Source of the DNA: Pseudoips prasinana
Lineage: Eukaryota; Arthropoda; Insecta; Lepidoptera; Nolidae
DNA: 64,000 nucleotides
Reading direction: 5' to 3'
Assembly (NCBI GenBank): GCA_951640165.1
Contig: OX621234.1
Span: 30,942,549 to 31,006,548, forward strand
In this document: piece by piece, positions 24,040 to 35,219 of the stretch
Numbering within the stretch: the stretch's first letter is position 1
How the letters are laid out: each line of letters begins with the position of its first letter
Notes under the pieces: model-generated
Databases searched by the model: none
Seen by the model: the letters and a program-made list of their open reading frames with translations, nothing else
What the model was told of the DNA's origin: nothing
Made by a program: the position numbers and the translations under genes

Positions 24040-25650
24040 ATGGTAGTTATCACTTTTGTAATCAAGCTGGCAATAGTCAAATTTGTTGTTTTTGTAATAA
24101 GTCACAGTTGGGCCTATATTATCTTGCTTTAAAAAACATGTCACAGTTTAATTGAAGGAACTTTAGTAGCATCTTTAATATCTCAAGTAATGCTATTGTA
24201 TAATCGTATGTAGAGCTTTAACAATACAAACTCCGTTGTGTTATATTTCGCATTAAGTTTATATTTTACCCGCATATAACAATTTTGTTCAACGCTCTGT
24301 GATTTTTTGTTCTGTTTGATAGTTATCTGTTCAATCTGTTTTGACTCATTTAGTATTTGTAAATACAAGCGAGATTGGTGCGAAAGGGTTAAAGCTTTAC
24401 GTTTTAAATAGTATTCCATTTGAAGAGTAGCCATAACAATAACAGTATCTCAAAAAACAAACGTCGGGATCATTGTGTTTTTATTGGATTGTTTGCATTG
24501 TATTGTGTTAAGAGGCACTTCTAGCTGCTATTTTAATAAACAAACGTATTCCTCATTTTACTCCTTGAATTTTATGACAAGATTTATTATTTTGACACGG
24601 TAAGTATAGATTGCTGCCACAGACTACACGATTTTATGGATAAACATAGTTTTGTAGAACTTATGACCCTCCAAATATCAATAAGAGCTTTAACCGTTTG
24701 CTGAAACTAATTCTTTGATTAACAAATCTGGCTACTTGAAATAGAACAAGAACCTAATTTCTCATTGTATGGTTAATTGAAAAAAAAAAGGAAATTGGTT
24801 CAGTTTTGTAGGAAGAATTAGATAGTACAAATTCTCTATTTTGACGATTTTTATCCCACGTATGCCTTAAGAGAGAAACAATCTCTGCAGTTAGGATTCC
24901 TCTTCAGACTAAATAGTAAGGGCGCGTAAATAGCTATAGTTTCAATGATTTTAATATTATTTTATAGTATTGTGCCATTGCGCATAGTTGTATATAATAG
25001 CAGGTTAACTAGGGTAAGGACCGGCGAGGTTGGCCCCTTGACCCCTGATCGGTGATCCTGTGGCCCAAACCCTATAAGGGCGCTTAAGTTAAGCTACTGA
25101 TTGAGATCCTTCTGGGCTAGCCAACTTCTCGGTGTCTTCAATTTTTAAACTTTTATATATCTAGTACTAACGTTGAAAATAGTAGCTAAGTAACTCGTTG
25201 TTTGGGATTTATTTAAGGAATTCTAAATAAATGTGATTTAACAGACCACAAGGACGAACTACTTTTGTTTTTTACTTTAATTGAATTTGTCATTGTTTTA
25301 TTTATATACTGCATCGTGAGCTTGACAATTACAAGTGTATATTAATACCCAAGTGTTGAATAAATTTCATTATTTAATTATTTCTATATCCATAGTTATA
25401 TGATTATTATTTATTAGTACAATAACTTAACTCTTTAGTTATCTGAGAGAGATGGAATGGCATAGCTCACACTCACTTTAAGAAGGACTAGAGATCACTT
25501 AGAATAGGTCTTCTGCTGTCCATAGTAACTGATTTAACATAAGATACGAGAGAGTTTAGAAATTAGCATTTTCTAAATTCAAAAAATCTCTTCTTGTTTA
25601 TTTATAGTGGCACACTATAAATAAACAAAACTTTTAGAGTATGCAACTGC
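24040..25650. other. intron, nothing recognised
   Basis: AT-rich sequence upstream of exon 25903 of the protease homologue. Frames here are low-complexity and unsupported. Confidence 0.4.
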
Positions 25651-25662
25651 TGCACCATCGTT

Positions 25663-25801
25663 GTACAGACGGCAGCACTTCCAGCTACTCCAAACTGTCA
25701 AATTTCTTTTATAGATTTTCAACTTTATCACAAAAGCATAAGGTTCACTTTCTATTAGGGAAATTTGACAGATTGAAATAGCTTGATGTGCTGGCGTCTG
25801 A
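25663..25801. mobile_element. CAGACGCCAGCAC palindromic MITE, copy 3
   Basis: GTACAGACGGCAGCAC start and GATGTGCTGGCGTCTG end, with ATTTCTTTTATAGATTTTCA in the centre. It lies about 100 bp from exon 25903. Confidence 0.65.
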
Positions 25802-25902
25802 ACTTCTTATTTCCGTGCAATCGTTGCAAACTATACTCACGTCAGTGAACCATTGGCATTGGGTTAGATTCTTGCTGGATTATCATAAGAATGTAGTTCT
25901 AC

Positions 25903-25994
25903 TGCGTAAATTCCAACATGTGTTCAAATAGATCATTTTCTCTGATTTCGTTGATTAAATGCAGTAGGGTCACATAACTCCCATATCGCCTGTC
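25903..25994 (-). CDS. serine-protease homologue, exon after the GWG block
   Basis: Acceptor GTAGTACAG|GAC (phase 0) and donor ACGCA|GTAGAA, 30 codons plus two bases. It reads YGSYVTLLHLINEIREND followed by LFEHMLEFT, matching the trypsin segment between GWG and MLCAG, where a Val-Leu strand precedes the usual Cys168. Here that Cys position is Phe. The phase-0 start agrees with the exon at 28467. The two-base overhang at its end does not agree with the phase-0 start of the exon at 10203. Either a tiny exon is missing from the model or the gene carries a one-base break. Confidence 0.65.
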
Positions 25995-26196
25995 CTGTAC
26001 TACGATAATATTGTACCGTGGTATAGAACATGTCAGGATGGACCCGTTATTTTTTTTGTGTACGAGGTTTGGTTTTTTGTAGAATAGCATTAATATCTAA
26101 ATCATTTAAGACACACCTTTCATAATAATAATAAGGACATTGAGCAACATATAAGATTTTATTTTAATTTTTCATTTGATTTTCTTTGTTGAAGTA

Positions 26197-26353
26197 TCAC
26201 ACTAATATTATAAAGGCGAAAGTTTGTGAGTGTGTATGTTTGTTACTTCTTCACGTGTAAACGGCTGGTGCCATTTTAATAAAATTTGGTATGGAGTTAG
26301 CTGACACCCTGGATTAACACATGCTATAATTTATAAAGTTTAGGCACAGCTAG
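26197..26353 (+). mobile_element. Helitron-like element (Lep1 type)
   Basis: A|TCACACTAATATTATAAAGG start and GCACAGCTAG|T end. The segment with AACGCGGGT is deleted. Confidence 0.68.
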
Positions 26354-28040
26354 TTGTATATATATTGCGTGTTCTTGCTATAAAATGTACTTAACAATAC
26401 TTCAAGAGCTTTTTGTTACTGAGCCTATGGCATATAATATCTCTCTCTCTATCTTTCTCTCTCTTAGAGACTTACAGTTCCTAAAATAACAAAGGTAAGT
26501 ATTTTTACATGATTCCATAATATAAATTGTAGCTACTGTTTGAATTTCAGGTCTGTTAACACAGATATTAGGAGGTTTTAGTCACGAATTATTTATACGA
26601 ATGATATGTAATAACGATTTATATTTTCCATTCTGTATTAACATGTAAATACACGAATAATGTAGTAAAATTTAAAAGCAATTTGAATAAATACAGTATT
26701 TGATACCAAATATTTATATTCAACGCATAAATAATTACTAAACATTAATTTCAATTTGACTATCGATATACTTATTACCAGATATGGAACACGGAACAAA
26801 GTAATCTAATTTCAAAATACTACAATGTTGATATATTCTAAATGGTGAAATACTAGTAGGTATAATTACATAAACAAACACACATAACAATGAATTAGCT
26901 GCGCTTACATTTCATCATGCACTTTGTAAAACACGTACATGCTTGCATTTAATAAAAATAATGCTTCTTCGAATCCGCGTAGCAATTTGCTTAGATTTAC
27001 GCTACGCAGCCAACACGACGTTACGCAGCTACTTCTACGCTGATGTTAATACCATACTATGGAGAATTCAGGTGGGTACATACCCGTTTATAAACCTCGC
27101 AGTAGTTAGAAGGCCACATAGTGAACGTCACCGTCCTTAGCATAGGGTCCAATATTTCACCCTTATTGTATTTTGATGACCTCGGAAGGCATAGTTCGTT
27201 CCCCTGCCACATAAATACTTATTAATCCTCAAACTATAAAGTAAAATGTATTAATTGAGCCAAAAATAGTATAATAACATTTTGAAACCCGCTGATGGTT
27301 TTTATAGTATGATCTCGTAATTACAAGTTTTTCTCAGTTGTAAACAACTGATCTCTGCAAGACATAATTGGAACATAAAACCAAAACCAGCGAGCTCTCT
27401 ACTCATAGCTTGCCATTGCGATGTGACAGTAAGTGCAAATTTTGTCACTTTTGGATATAGAAAACACACAGGGAGAGTTTATATTAAGAGATTTGCGCAC
27501 AAGAGTGAACAGATCCAGGGTTTTCTGTCACCCTATATGTCAAATGGAATGGGTTAGTTGACACGGTTGGAGAGGAGTCAATCAAGTCTGACGGCTCTTC
27601 AGGCAAAGGCCGATACCGACGACTTTCTGACTCCAGACTGCTACTAAGATTTTTTTTTCAATAAAATACCAATGACACTTCGATTCTAACCAGGATTTTA
27701 ACCCCAGACATCATTGTCAGCTGTTAAACAGGCTATCATCCGACCAACAAGGTTGTCGCTGTCAATTCCAAAAAAATCTATAATATGTGATTGAACTCAC
27801 ATTGAATTTATTAATGAAAGCAAACATAATAAGAAATAGTCACAAATATAATGAATTAATAATTAAAAAAAAATATATTACAAATCGGCTGACTTACTTT
27901 TTAGACATAACTGTTATGCAAATATAAGATAATTTAATCTAAATTAATTGAATCGAGAAAAAATAAGAATAAGTAGAGATTGGCTTTACCTTTTGGTACA
28001 GAACAACTTATCTAAATATTTAAATAAAACTATTAATGAA
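26354..28040. other. intron, mostly unrecognised
   Basis: A CT-rich microsatellite lies at 26440-26465. A block rich in TACGC words lies at 26960-27060 (GCGTAGCAATTTGC / TACGCTACGCAGCC). A further GC-richer stretch at 27520-27760 has no second copy here. No exon was found. Confidence 0.3.
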
Positions 28041-28044
28041 GATG

Positions 28045-28265
28045 TTTTTCATCGTGATCATATCAGCCGAAAGATGCCCACTGCTGGACAAAGGCCTCCC
28101 CCAAAGATCTATACAATTGCTGGTCTTGCGCTCCCCGCATCCAGCGGTTTCAAGCGATCCTCACATCATCAGTCCATATCGTATGGAGCCAGCCCACGCT
28201 ACGTCTTAGTGGTGTAATTGCCACTCGAGAACCTTCTATTCTGCGTTGCTCTACGAGGCGATTCT
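28045..28265 (-). mobile_element. LINE 3' end (CATCATATCAGCC family), reverse
   Basis: Begins ATCATATCAGCCGAAAGATG, CCCACTGCTGGACAAAGGCC, then the complement of the coding end of a non-LTR reverse-transcriptase ORF (minus-strand residues such as RRSVGR and WRPRT in better copies). Other copies lie at 34450, 40340 and 46970. Confidence 0.6.
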
Positions 28266-28466
28266 ACGAGGTATGTGCCTTATATATATATATTTATATA
28301 TATATATATATATGTCAAAAGATAATTTCCAAACTCAAAACTGCTTGCATCTGCGTATCCCTCTGGGGTAACAGTCGTGAGTCCTTGCAATTATAACCCG
28401 CAAAAATATTTGAATAAGAAAGCAAATTTCAGCCTAGTTACTACGTGTATAATAAAAGTATACTAC

Positions 28467-28557
28467 CGTATGATCGCAGCGCCCCCAGCCGGAAACAAAA
28501 GCTATATTTCCATTCATTAGCGGCCCTTTAAAGAAAGTTATTGGTTTTATTGCCCCT
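28467..28557 (-). CDS. serine-protease homologue, GWG exon
   Basis: Acceptor TATATTTCAG|A and donor CATACG|GTAGTA. The first base completes codon GG|A from the exon at 33193; 30 codons follow, ending in phase 0. It reads GAIKPITFFKGPL then NIAFVSGWGRCDHT, which is the 'V-P-I-xLP ... G-W-G' block of trypsins. The Cys of GWGRC is not at a standard position and may pair with the otherwise unpaired Cys182 equivalent. Short exon, correct order and phase. Confidence 0.78.
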
Positions 28558-28764
28558 CTGAAATATATCAACAATGCTCGTACATTTGGCACGTTTTAAG
28601 GTTTAGAAGTAAATAACATAGATGAAGATGCATATACAGTCTAGCTCATGTACCTATCTCAATTACCATACTAATTGCTGACGTATGAAGAGAAAATATA
28701 TTATGATTTTGAGAATTCTTCAAATTAATCACATTCATATGTAATAACATAATATCCTGGGACA

Positions 28765-28990
28765 TTATTCACACACCGCCACCTGATCCCAAACTAAGGA
28801 GAGCTTGTACTATGGAAACCAGATAACTAATATACCACATATATACTACTTTTCTTTTGTAAATACATGAATAGATAATAACACTCAGACTCAGGATAAA
28901 CAGACATGTTCATGCACACAATATATCTGTCCGGGGTAGGAATCAAACCCACGACCTCCGGCGTGAACAGCAATCATATACCAACCACGC
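28765..28990 (-). mobile_element. tRNA-derived SINE, reverse
   Basis: Complement of the 37078-37320 element: GGGACATTATTCACACACC, ATTACACCCAG-like words worn, then GTAGGAATCAAACCCACGAC as the complement of the B box. Confidence 0.55.
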
Positions 28991-29489
28991 CAACAAAAAA
29001 TATAAAGACAAACTGAAATAATATAAAGAAAAGAAACAAATACACGCGAAGATTGATCTTGGGACAAGAAGTGGCAAACACGGCGAGTGTTATAGGCATA
29101 ACACTCGCCGGGCTATTGTTAATAAGGGGACTTGGGTTCTATGTAAGATCCTAAAAACCTCTTTGGTCCAGCCGTTTTCGAGATAAGCCGAAACTAACAG
29201 ACAAACTCCCAATATTTTTTGTATATGTACTTTGATATGCATTCAGTAAAATCCCGTTATTTTTACAATATAAAAATATACTTCAATCATATTTATTTGA
29301 AAGAAGTAGTACCACCTTCTTTATACTCATAATTGGGATTCGAGGCAATTCCCAGTTTTGAATCTTCTATATTTATCAAAAAAATAATACTTTTAAATTA
29401 TCTGTTTAAAATATAATGACAGGACCATTTTGCAACACAATGTAATATGATGTAAAATATATAAACGATAAATAAATATAAAAAAATAT

Positions 29490-29720
29490 CATCATCATGT
29501 CAGCCATACGTTCACTGCTGGACAAAACCCCAAATAATGGGGGATAACCATAATCGCCATGCTTGACAGACGGGTTGGCGATCGCAGTTTGATGGTCATA
29601 ATACACAGAAAAACATTGCTGCACGTTCTCTGGTATATATTCCCTCGGTAGAAATCGCCCCCCACGGCATGAAATGGGGTGGTGTATTCTATGCCGTCAC
29701 CACACAGCAGCACCACACCG
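29490..29720 (-). mobile_element. short retroposon family R258, reverse copy
   Basis: ATCATCATGTCAGCCATACG start, CATAATCGCCATGCTTGAC, GTTGGCGATCGCAG and TATATTCCCTCGGTAG shared with 49214-49471. Confidence 0.6.
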
Positions 29721-30769
29721 CGCAGCAAAAAATATAAAAACATAGAAAAATTATAAATTAATGAATGATAAATGTAAAACGCAAAATGATTTTATAGGTT
29801 ATTTCAGTCAGAACTAAAGGTAAAACTACTGCCACTATTTTACATGAAGCCTAAGGATGGGCTAAGGAACGTTAGTGTTACCACTAGCGGAAAATATACA
29901 GATGTCGACTCTCTGACTGTAAGTGACAGACAGACAGAGAGTCGACATCGACCTCTTTCACTCAAGTGCTTCAAGTATAAAAAGAACCATGTGTAATGAG
30001 TTTATGAGTAATAGCAGTCAATTTAATTAATTAACAGTCTTAGCATTATAAATATCTGAATTAATAACATAGTAGATATGCGTGCGAGGATATCCTTACA
30101 AACACTTGCCTTTGTATAAATTATGTTTTTATTAAGTTATTTGTGATAACTTTTAATTGGCCATCTCATCAGCTGTAAGTTTTTGAAATGTGAAAATAAA
30201 ATAAAAATAAAATCTTCATACAATCTCATGCGTTTTGCTTTTGTATCGTAGTACCAATAATATCGTACCTTGTCGTGCGACTGTTAATTACAAGCCATCA
30301 TTGACATAATAACGCGGTAAACATGTTTTTAATTAAAACGTCAACGTGGAAAGTAAGTCTAATATGTAGTATAGTCTACTCCATGTATGAACGAATGCAT
30401 AAGCTTCATGAAAATCGTAATCCCTCATTTCTATATGAATTCACAGTAGTGAATCGCTGAATGGTCATCGGGTTGCAATTGAATGTTGAAAATGTGAGCT
30501 GCGTCCTTCCGATAACAATATTATTTTAGTAAATTGCCTTTGAATTTCATCACAATAGCGCCTATAGTCCTATAATCCGCTCAGGAACGTTCCTAATCCC
30601 ATCTGTGAAGTTAAGCACCTACGTATGTAGTCAGCGTATAGCGATCCATTTCTGAGTGACACCATGATTTGGAGATCTATTTAAGCTGTTGGACTGAGTT
30701 GTAGTCTTTAGGTAGCAGTCGTTAAGCCATGACAGTGGCATAACCCTCACACACATAAGCTACTGCCTA

Positions 30770-31050
30770 CGCGAGGACGAGTCGAAGAAGGAAGATCCCC
30801 AATATAGTTATTGGGCAGCATGAAGTATGTTTTAACCCAAATGTGTGGTGGATGTAACTTAGGGAGTAACCCCCTTTGCAGAGAATACATTGAATTTGCA
30901 GAAACACGAGTACATGTACTGCTACACTGCAATAGAGAAGCCTGCCAATGGGACAAATTTCTAAATGATCTTAAGACACTGCACAAAGTACTCAATACCA
31001 CCACGCTTTCGATACCACGCTTTCGATACCACCAATCAAGAGGCTAAGTG
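30770..31050 (+). mobile_element. R1/Jockey-like LINE C-terminal fragment
   Basis: Plus-strand residues CREYIEFAETRVHVLLHCN then REACQWDKFLNDLKTLHKVL resemble the Cys/His motif near the end of R1/I-type LINE ORF2 (C-x-x-C ... H-x4-C, here C-x-H-x4-C-like and worn). No intact reverse transcriptase accompanies it. Confidence 0.45.
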
Positions 31051-31079
31051 CGGAAACCAATCGCTCAACTAACTTACTT

Positions 31080-31290
31080 GTCGTATGGCCCTAGTATCAA
31101 AGTTGTTCAAGCCACCCATTAGGCCTCCGACATGGCTTGACGACTGTTGGCTGTTGGCTCAAACCGGGACCGAGGGCTTAACATGCCATCCGGAGCACGG
31201 AGACGCTCAGAAATTAAACCACTTTGGCGGTCAAATTATATGGTCTGACCGCGAGCCTAGTTGCTTAACCTTGCCGATCACTTACGCGCT
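31080..31290 (-). repeat. interspersed repeat family F, copy 2
   Basis: Reverse of 8395-8582, with GTTCAAGCCACCCATTAGGC, GGAGCACGGAGACGCTC and AATTAAACCACTTTGGCGG. Confidence 0.5.
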
Positions 31291-31338
31291 GGTGAGAACA
31301 TCTGGCTATGAGCGCTATACTTACTAACTATGGTTATA

Positions 31339-31540
31339 ATTCTTATGAATTGCTAAGTAATGGAATCAGGCGTTACTTTGCGGAAATCCATAACAATCAA
31401 AATACAAAATCAATATGTAGTGTTAATTCCGCTAATTGTCAGTTTAATCATGCCGGGATGCACTTTGTACTTAGCACAAAAAAAATTAGCGGAAATAACA
31501 CACTACATATTGATTTTGTATTTTGATTCTTATGAATTGC
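31339..31540. mobile_element. hairpin insertion flanked by 15-bp direct repeats
   Basis: ATTCTTATGAATTGC occurs at 31339-31353 and again at 31526-31540. Between them are inverted arms AATCAAAATACAAAATCAAT ... GCGGAAATAACACACTACAT spanning about 31394-31528. This looks like a MITE or fold-back insertion with a long target duplication. Confidence 0.5.
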
Positions 31541-32219
31541 AATTACAGCCCGAAATTCGTTGTGACAATGATGCCATAAGATACGTGACAAGCCCGCGGT
31601 GAGGTAAACCGCTCGGACGCAGAGGTTAGCACAACAGTAATATTACCAATATCAAGAATAAATAACTAAAGTAAATATGGTCCATACGGTCAACATTGTA
31701 CAGCTATGAGGTTGAACATGTGTATTACAAATAAATTGAATTGAATTGAATACAAACACGTCTATTCACTAAGGAATCAAGCGTGAGTAAAACATTCAAT
31801 CTTCCATCTTGTCGCAACAAATTACTGGCAACATTCTTCAATATAACGCATATGGTCTCACAACAAAATTTTATATAATAGATATTGCACCCAATTCTAA
31901 CACCTAATCAATTTTTAATGACATTATTTTTCTTTCTAAAATAGTTATCATGAAAAGGATAGGGTATCATTGTGTGAATATAGTTTTGGTGCAAATTCTG
32001 AACGAAAATAGCGACACGTTAGAACATGTCAACTAATTGAAACGTGCATAATTGATTCGCGTATCATTTTAGTATTAGAAAATATATAGGTAGGTTCTAA
32101 AACGCAAATTTATATCGAGTAAACCGAATTACGACACATTGCGAAAGTGGCGACGAAATCTTTACTATGGCGGCTATAGGTCCCCAGAGAGTTATTTACC
32201 GAAAGTACTCACTGCCGTA

Positions 32220-32610
32220 CGTCTTTATCGTCAATATACTCTTTGATGCATTACTGACGTAAGAGAGCGTTGTGGTGTGAAAGAGGATGTAGTCAGAAAA
32301 GAGTGAAAAAGGTATGCTGAGATGGTTTGTGTGTTTGGAAAAGAATTAGAAATAAGATTGGCACAAAAGTATACCTGACACGTGTGAATGGTACAATCGG
32401 AAGAGGAAGACCTCGTAGAACATTCTCTGACCAAACCGGTGATATTCTCAAGAAAGGCCAGGTCACAAGTACCCTTAACCAGCGAGCATGCCTGAAGAAT
32501 ATTATGACAGTAAACGCGGCGAAACAGCCGTGAAAAGTTCGTGACAAATGGAAAATCGTTGTCTCTGTCCACCCCTCTGGGAACCAGGGGTGAGTATATT
32601 TATGATGGTT
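32220..32610 (+). mobile_element. LINE 3'-end fragment ([13 protein letters not shown] tail)
   Basis: Plus-strand remnant with [40 protein letters not shown] and TPLWEPG-type end words followed by a simple tail. Frameshifted at the start. Confidence 0.6.
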
Positions 32611-33192
32611 AACTGGTACTATGGTAACCCTTCACCATCAGTGTTCTTTGAAGTGCTTCTATATTTCGCATCAGATAAGTCAGTAATATAGGTTGAGAGC
32701 TTGTTGTAAAATGTAATACTGTTTCCTACCCATTACTTGAGGGCCTTGCTTGCCAACTTTAAACGTTGGGTATAATTTATCTACAATATGTATGTATTTA
32801 TAAGTTGTCTGTTTGACATAGTACAAGCTGTGCTTAGTTTGGAATCAGATGGCGGTGTGTTACTGGTCCCAAGATAGATATTTATTTATTTAGATATGTA
32901 TTCAAAATTAAATGTAAAATTAGGGCAATTATTCACAAAATATTTTGACTAATGAATGTGAACGTGAAAAAATATGAATAATGTATTTTTAAAGTGTTAT
33001 GTTAAGTACCTGTTTTCGTTATCGATATCGAGCAAAAACTAGGAGAAAAAATCACGTTTGTTGTATTAAAAATTTTCATTTGGTTTTTTAGTAAATGTTG
33101 TTATAGTGGCAACATATAGACTATGAGGTTTGTACAACTATGTCATTAGGCAAATATGTACTGGAAATAGGAGATAAATAATACACATTTAC

Positions 33193-33354
33193 CCATAGGA
33201 AATTTCTTCGTACACCCTCAGCAAGGCCAAGTCGCCAGCCATAGTGTAAACGTCGAACATCTCGTGAACTATCACCACCAAGACGGTCAGTAGTGCAGAA
33301 CCGCGGTCATTGTAGTTTTCTCCCACTACCACGTTCAACTCAGATATATCCACG
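33193..33354 (-). CDS. serine-protease homologue, Asp102 exon
   Basis: Acceptor TTCTTTGCAG|C and donor TATGG|GTAAAT. The first base completes GA|C from the exon at 37741. The single stop-free frame reads ISELNVVVGENYNDRG, VIVHEMFDVYTMAGDL and ALLRVYEEISYG. This is the trypsin block with the 'VxxGExN', 'HPxFD' and 'NDIALL' motifs. The Asp102 equivalent is kept (GDLALL), although its His and Ser partners are lost. Stops in the two other frames and exact phase support the call. Confidence 0.82.
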
Positions 33355-33599
33355 CTGCAAAGAACAGTACCAATTACAAATTAGCACAGATCATAATTTA
33401 GTACGTAAATTAACACGGTCTAAGTTTTTCAGGCATTTAATTTTGTCGTACAACTATATACTGGAAGAAGGAGACTGTAAGAGAGGTAGCAGTATACTGG
33501 AAGAGAGGGAGGGCAAAGCGTTCATTCGCTCAAAGAGCAACCCGACTGGAAAAGTACCTCCACCTTACAGAAGACATTCCTTAAAAATAACGTTAATAC

Positions 33600-33960
33600 A
33601 TACATACATACATAGACTCACGCCTGTTTCCCAGAGGGGTAGGCAGAGACAACGGACTTCCATTTGTCACGATCCTTGCACATCTCTTTCGCTTAGTTTA
33701 CTGACATTATATTCTTCATACATGCTCGCCGGTTTAGGGTACTTCTGACCTGACCTTTCCGAAGTACGGCTCCAATTTGATCAGAGAATGTTCTACGAGG
33801 CCTTCCCCTTCCGGTTGTACCATTCACACAGGCCAGGTATACTTCTTTTGTCAGTCTTCTTTCATTCATCCTTTCTAAATGGCCAAACCATCTCAGCATA
33901 CCTTTTTTAATCATTGTGACTACATCCTCTTTCACACCACAACGCTCTCTTATATCAGTA
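33600..33960 (-). mobile_element. LINE 3'-end fragment ([13 protein letters not shown] tail), best reverse copy
   Basis: Minus frame: [20 protein letters not shown] then [19 protein letters not shown] and [12 protein letters not shown]. This is the terminal part of a LINE reverse-transcriptase ORF, ending in a CATACATACATA tail at about 33600. 5'-truncated. Confidence 0.65.
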
Positions 33961-33989
33961 TTTCGAATAACGTTAATAACTTCAATATT

Positions 33990-34180
33990 GTGTTTCTACG
34001 TGTGAGTAAGGTCGCCAGTGCTCATCGGGGTGGGGGAAGGGTCAGCAACACTTGTTTGCTGACTCTTGTAAAGGCCGGCAACGCACCCTTGACTCCTCTG
34101 GTGTTGCGAGTGTCCATGGGCGGCGGTGATCACTTACCATCAGGTGACCCGCTAGCTCGTTTATCGCCCTATGATATACA
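33990..34180 (-). repeat. interspersed repeat 'CATGGGCGGC', copy 2
   Basis: Near-duplicate of 12164-12365, directly abutting the LINE fragment at 33600-33960. Confidence 0.5.
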
Positions 34181-34420
34181 AAAATACACTGCTGGACAAG
34201 GTCCCCATGAGTCATCTTGGGGGGACATGCCATAATCGCCACGCTTAACGTAAAGTTTGGCGATAATACAGTAAAGTATGGTGATAGTACTCAGTAGGAA
34301 GCTGCTGCCCGTCCTCTGGTAAATATTCCCTCAGGTCGACTTCTACGCCCCCCACGGGATGAGATGTTATGATTCTGATATTCGTTGCCATCACCACACA
34401 TTAGTTATTACCTTCCAATT
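34180..34420 (-). mobile_element. short retroposon family R258, reverse copy
   Basis: GCCATAATCGCCACGCTTAA, TATTCCCTCAGGTCGACTTC and CCCCACGGGATGAGATG shared with 49214-49471. Confidence 0.55.
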
Positions 34421-34439
34421 ATGACTTATGTATTTAATA

Positions 34440-34715
34440 TTCGGAATTGCCAAACTGAAGTGGCAGTGGCCGTCAGTTCTACACAGCTCGTAGAACTGAC
34501 GGCCGATGTTGCAGAAAGGTTCTCGAGTGGCGACCACGAACCGGAAGACGCAGCGTGGGCAGGCCCCCTACACGGTGGACCGACGATCTTGTGCGGGTCG
34601 CGGCAAGCCGCTGCGCTGGATGCGGGCAGCGCAGGACCGGCTATTGTGGAGATATTTGGGAGAGGTCTTTGTCCAGTAGTCTAATCTTTCGGCTGATATG
34701 ATGATGATGATGGTG
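34440..34715 (+). mobile_element. LINE 3' end (GATGATGATG-tailed family)
   Basis: GAATTGCCAAACTGAAGTGG, GGTTCTCGAGTGGCGACC, CGGAAGACGCAGCGTGGGC and a GGCTGATATGATGATGATGA tail. It contains a nested inverted word: GGCCGTCAGTTCTAC and GTAGAACTGACGGCC at 34467-34505, absent from the 40340 copy. Confidence 0.6.
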
Positions 34716-35219
34716 ATGATTTAATATTCTATTCTATCGCTGGTAGTTAGGCTAAACTTAGTTCTTATAAAAGTAAGTACGTGTTATTATATAAACTTAT
34801 TGAATTGATACGTAAAGAACTTTCTCAGAACTAAGTTTCATCTCTAAGTAGATAGTTAACAACAACTAAGTTCTGTACAACTGTCTGCTTGTACATTGAT
34901 ACAAGCTTATAAAATAGAACGAACGTAAATATTGTTTAAAAATCGCTTTCAAAGTGTAAGTAGAGTCTAAGAAAGAAAGCTGTTGGAACTGGCAGTAACT
35001 TAGTACTTACCTAAAAATATTTCTATACAAACATTGATATTGATGAAAGGTTGCACCGACCGAGGCGAACCGCGTAGGAACAATGTTATTTATAAATTAA
35101 CTCACCATTCAGTTTGAAAACGTATTCGAATTTTATGCGTAAATAATTCATGTTCAAAGCTTAAAAAAATATGCGGGGCAGTCTTTGGGGACTGCCAATG
35201 GAAGTAAAAAGTATTTTTA

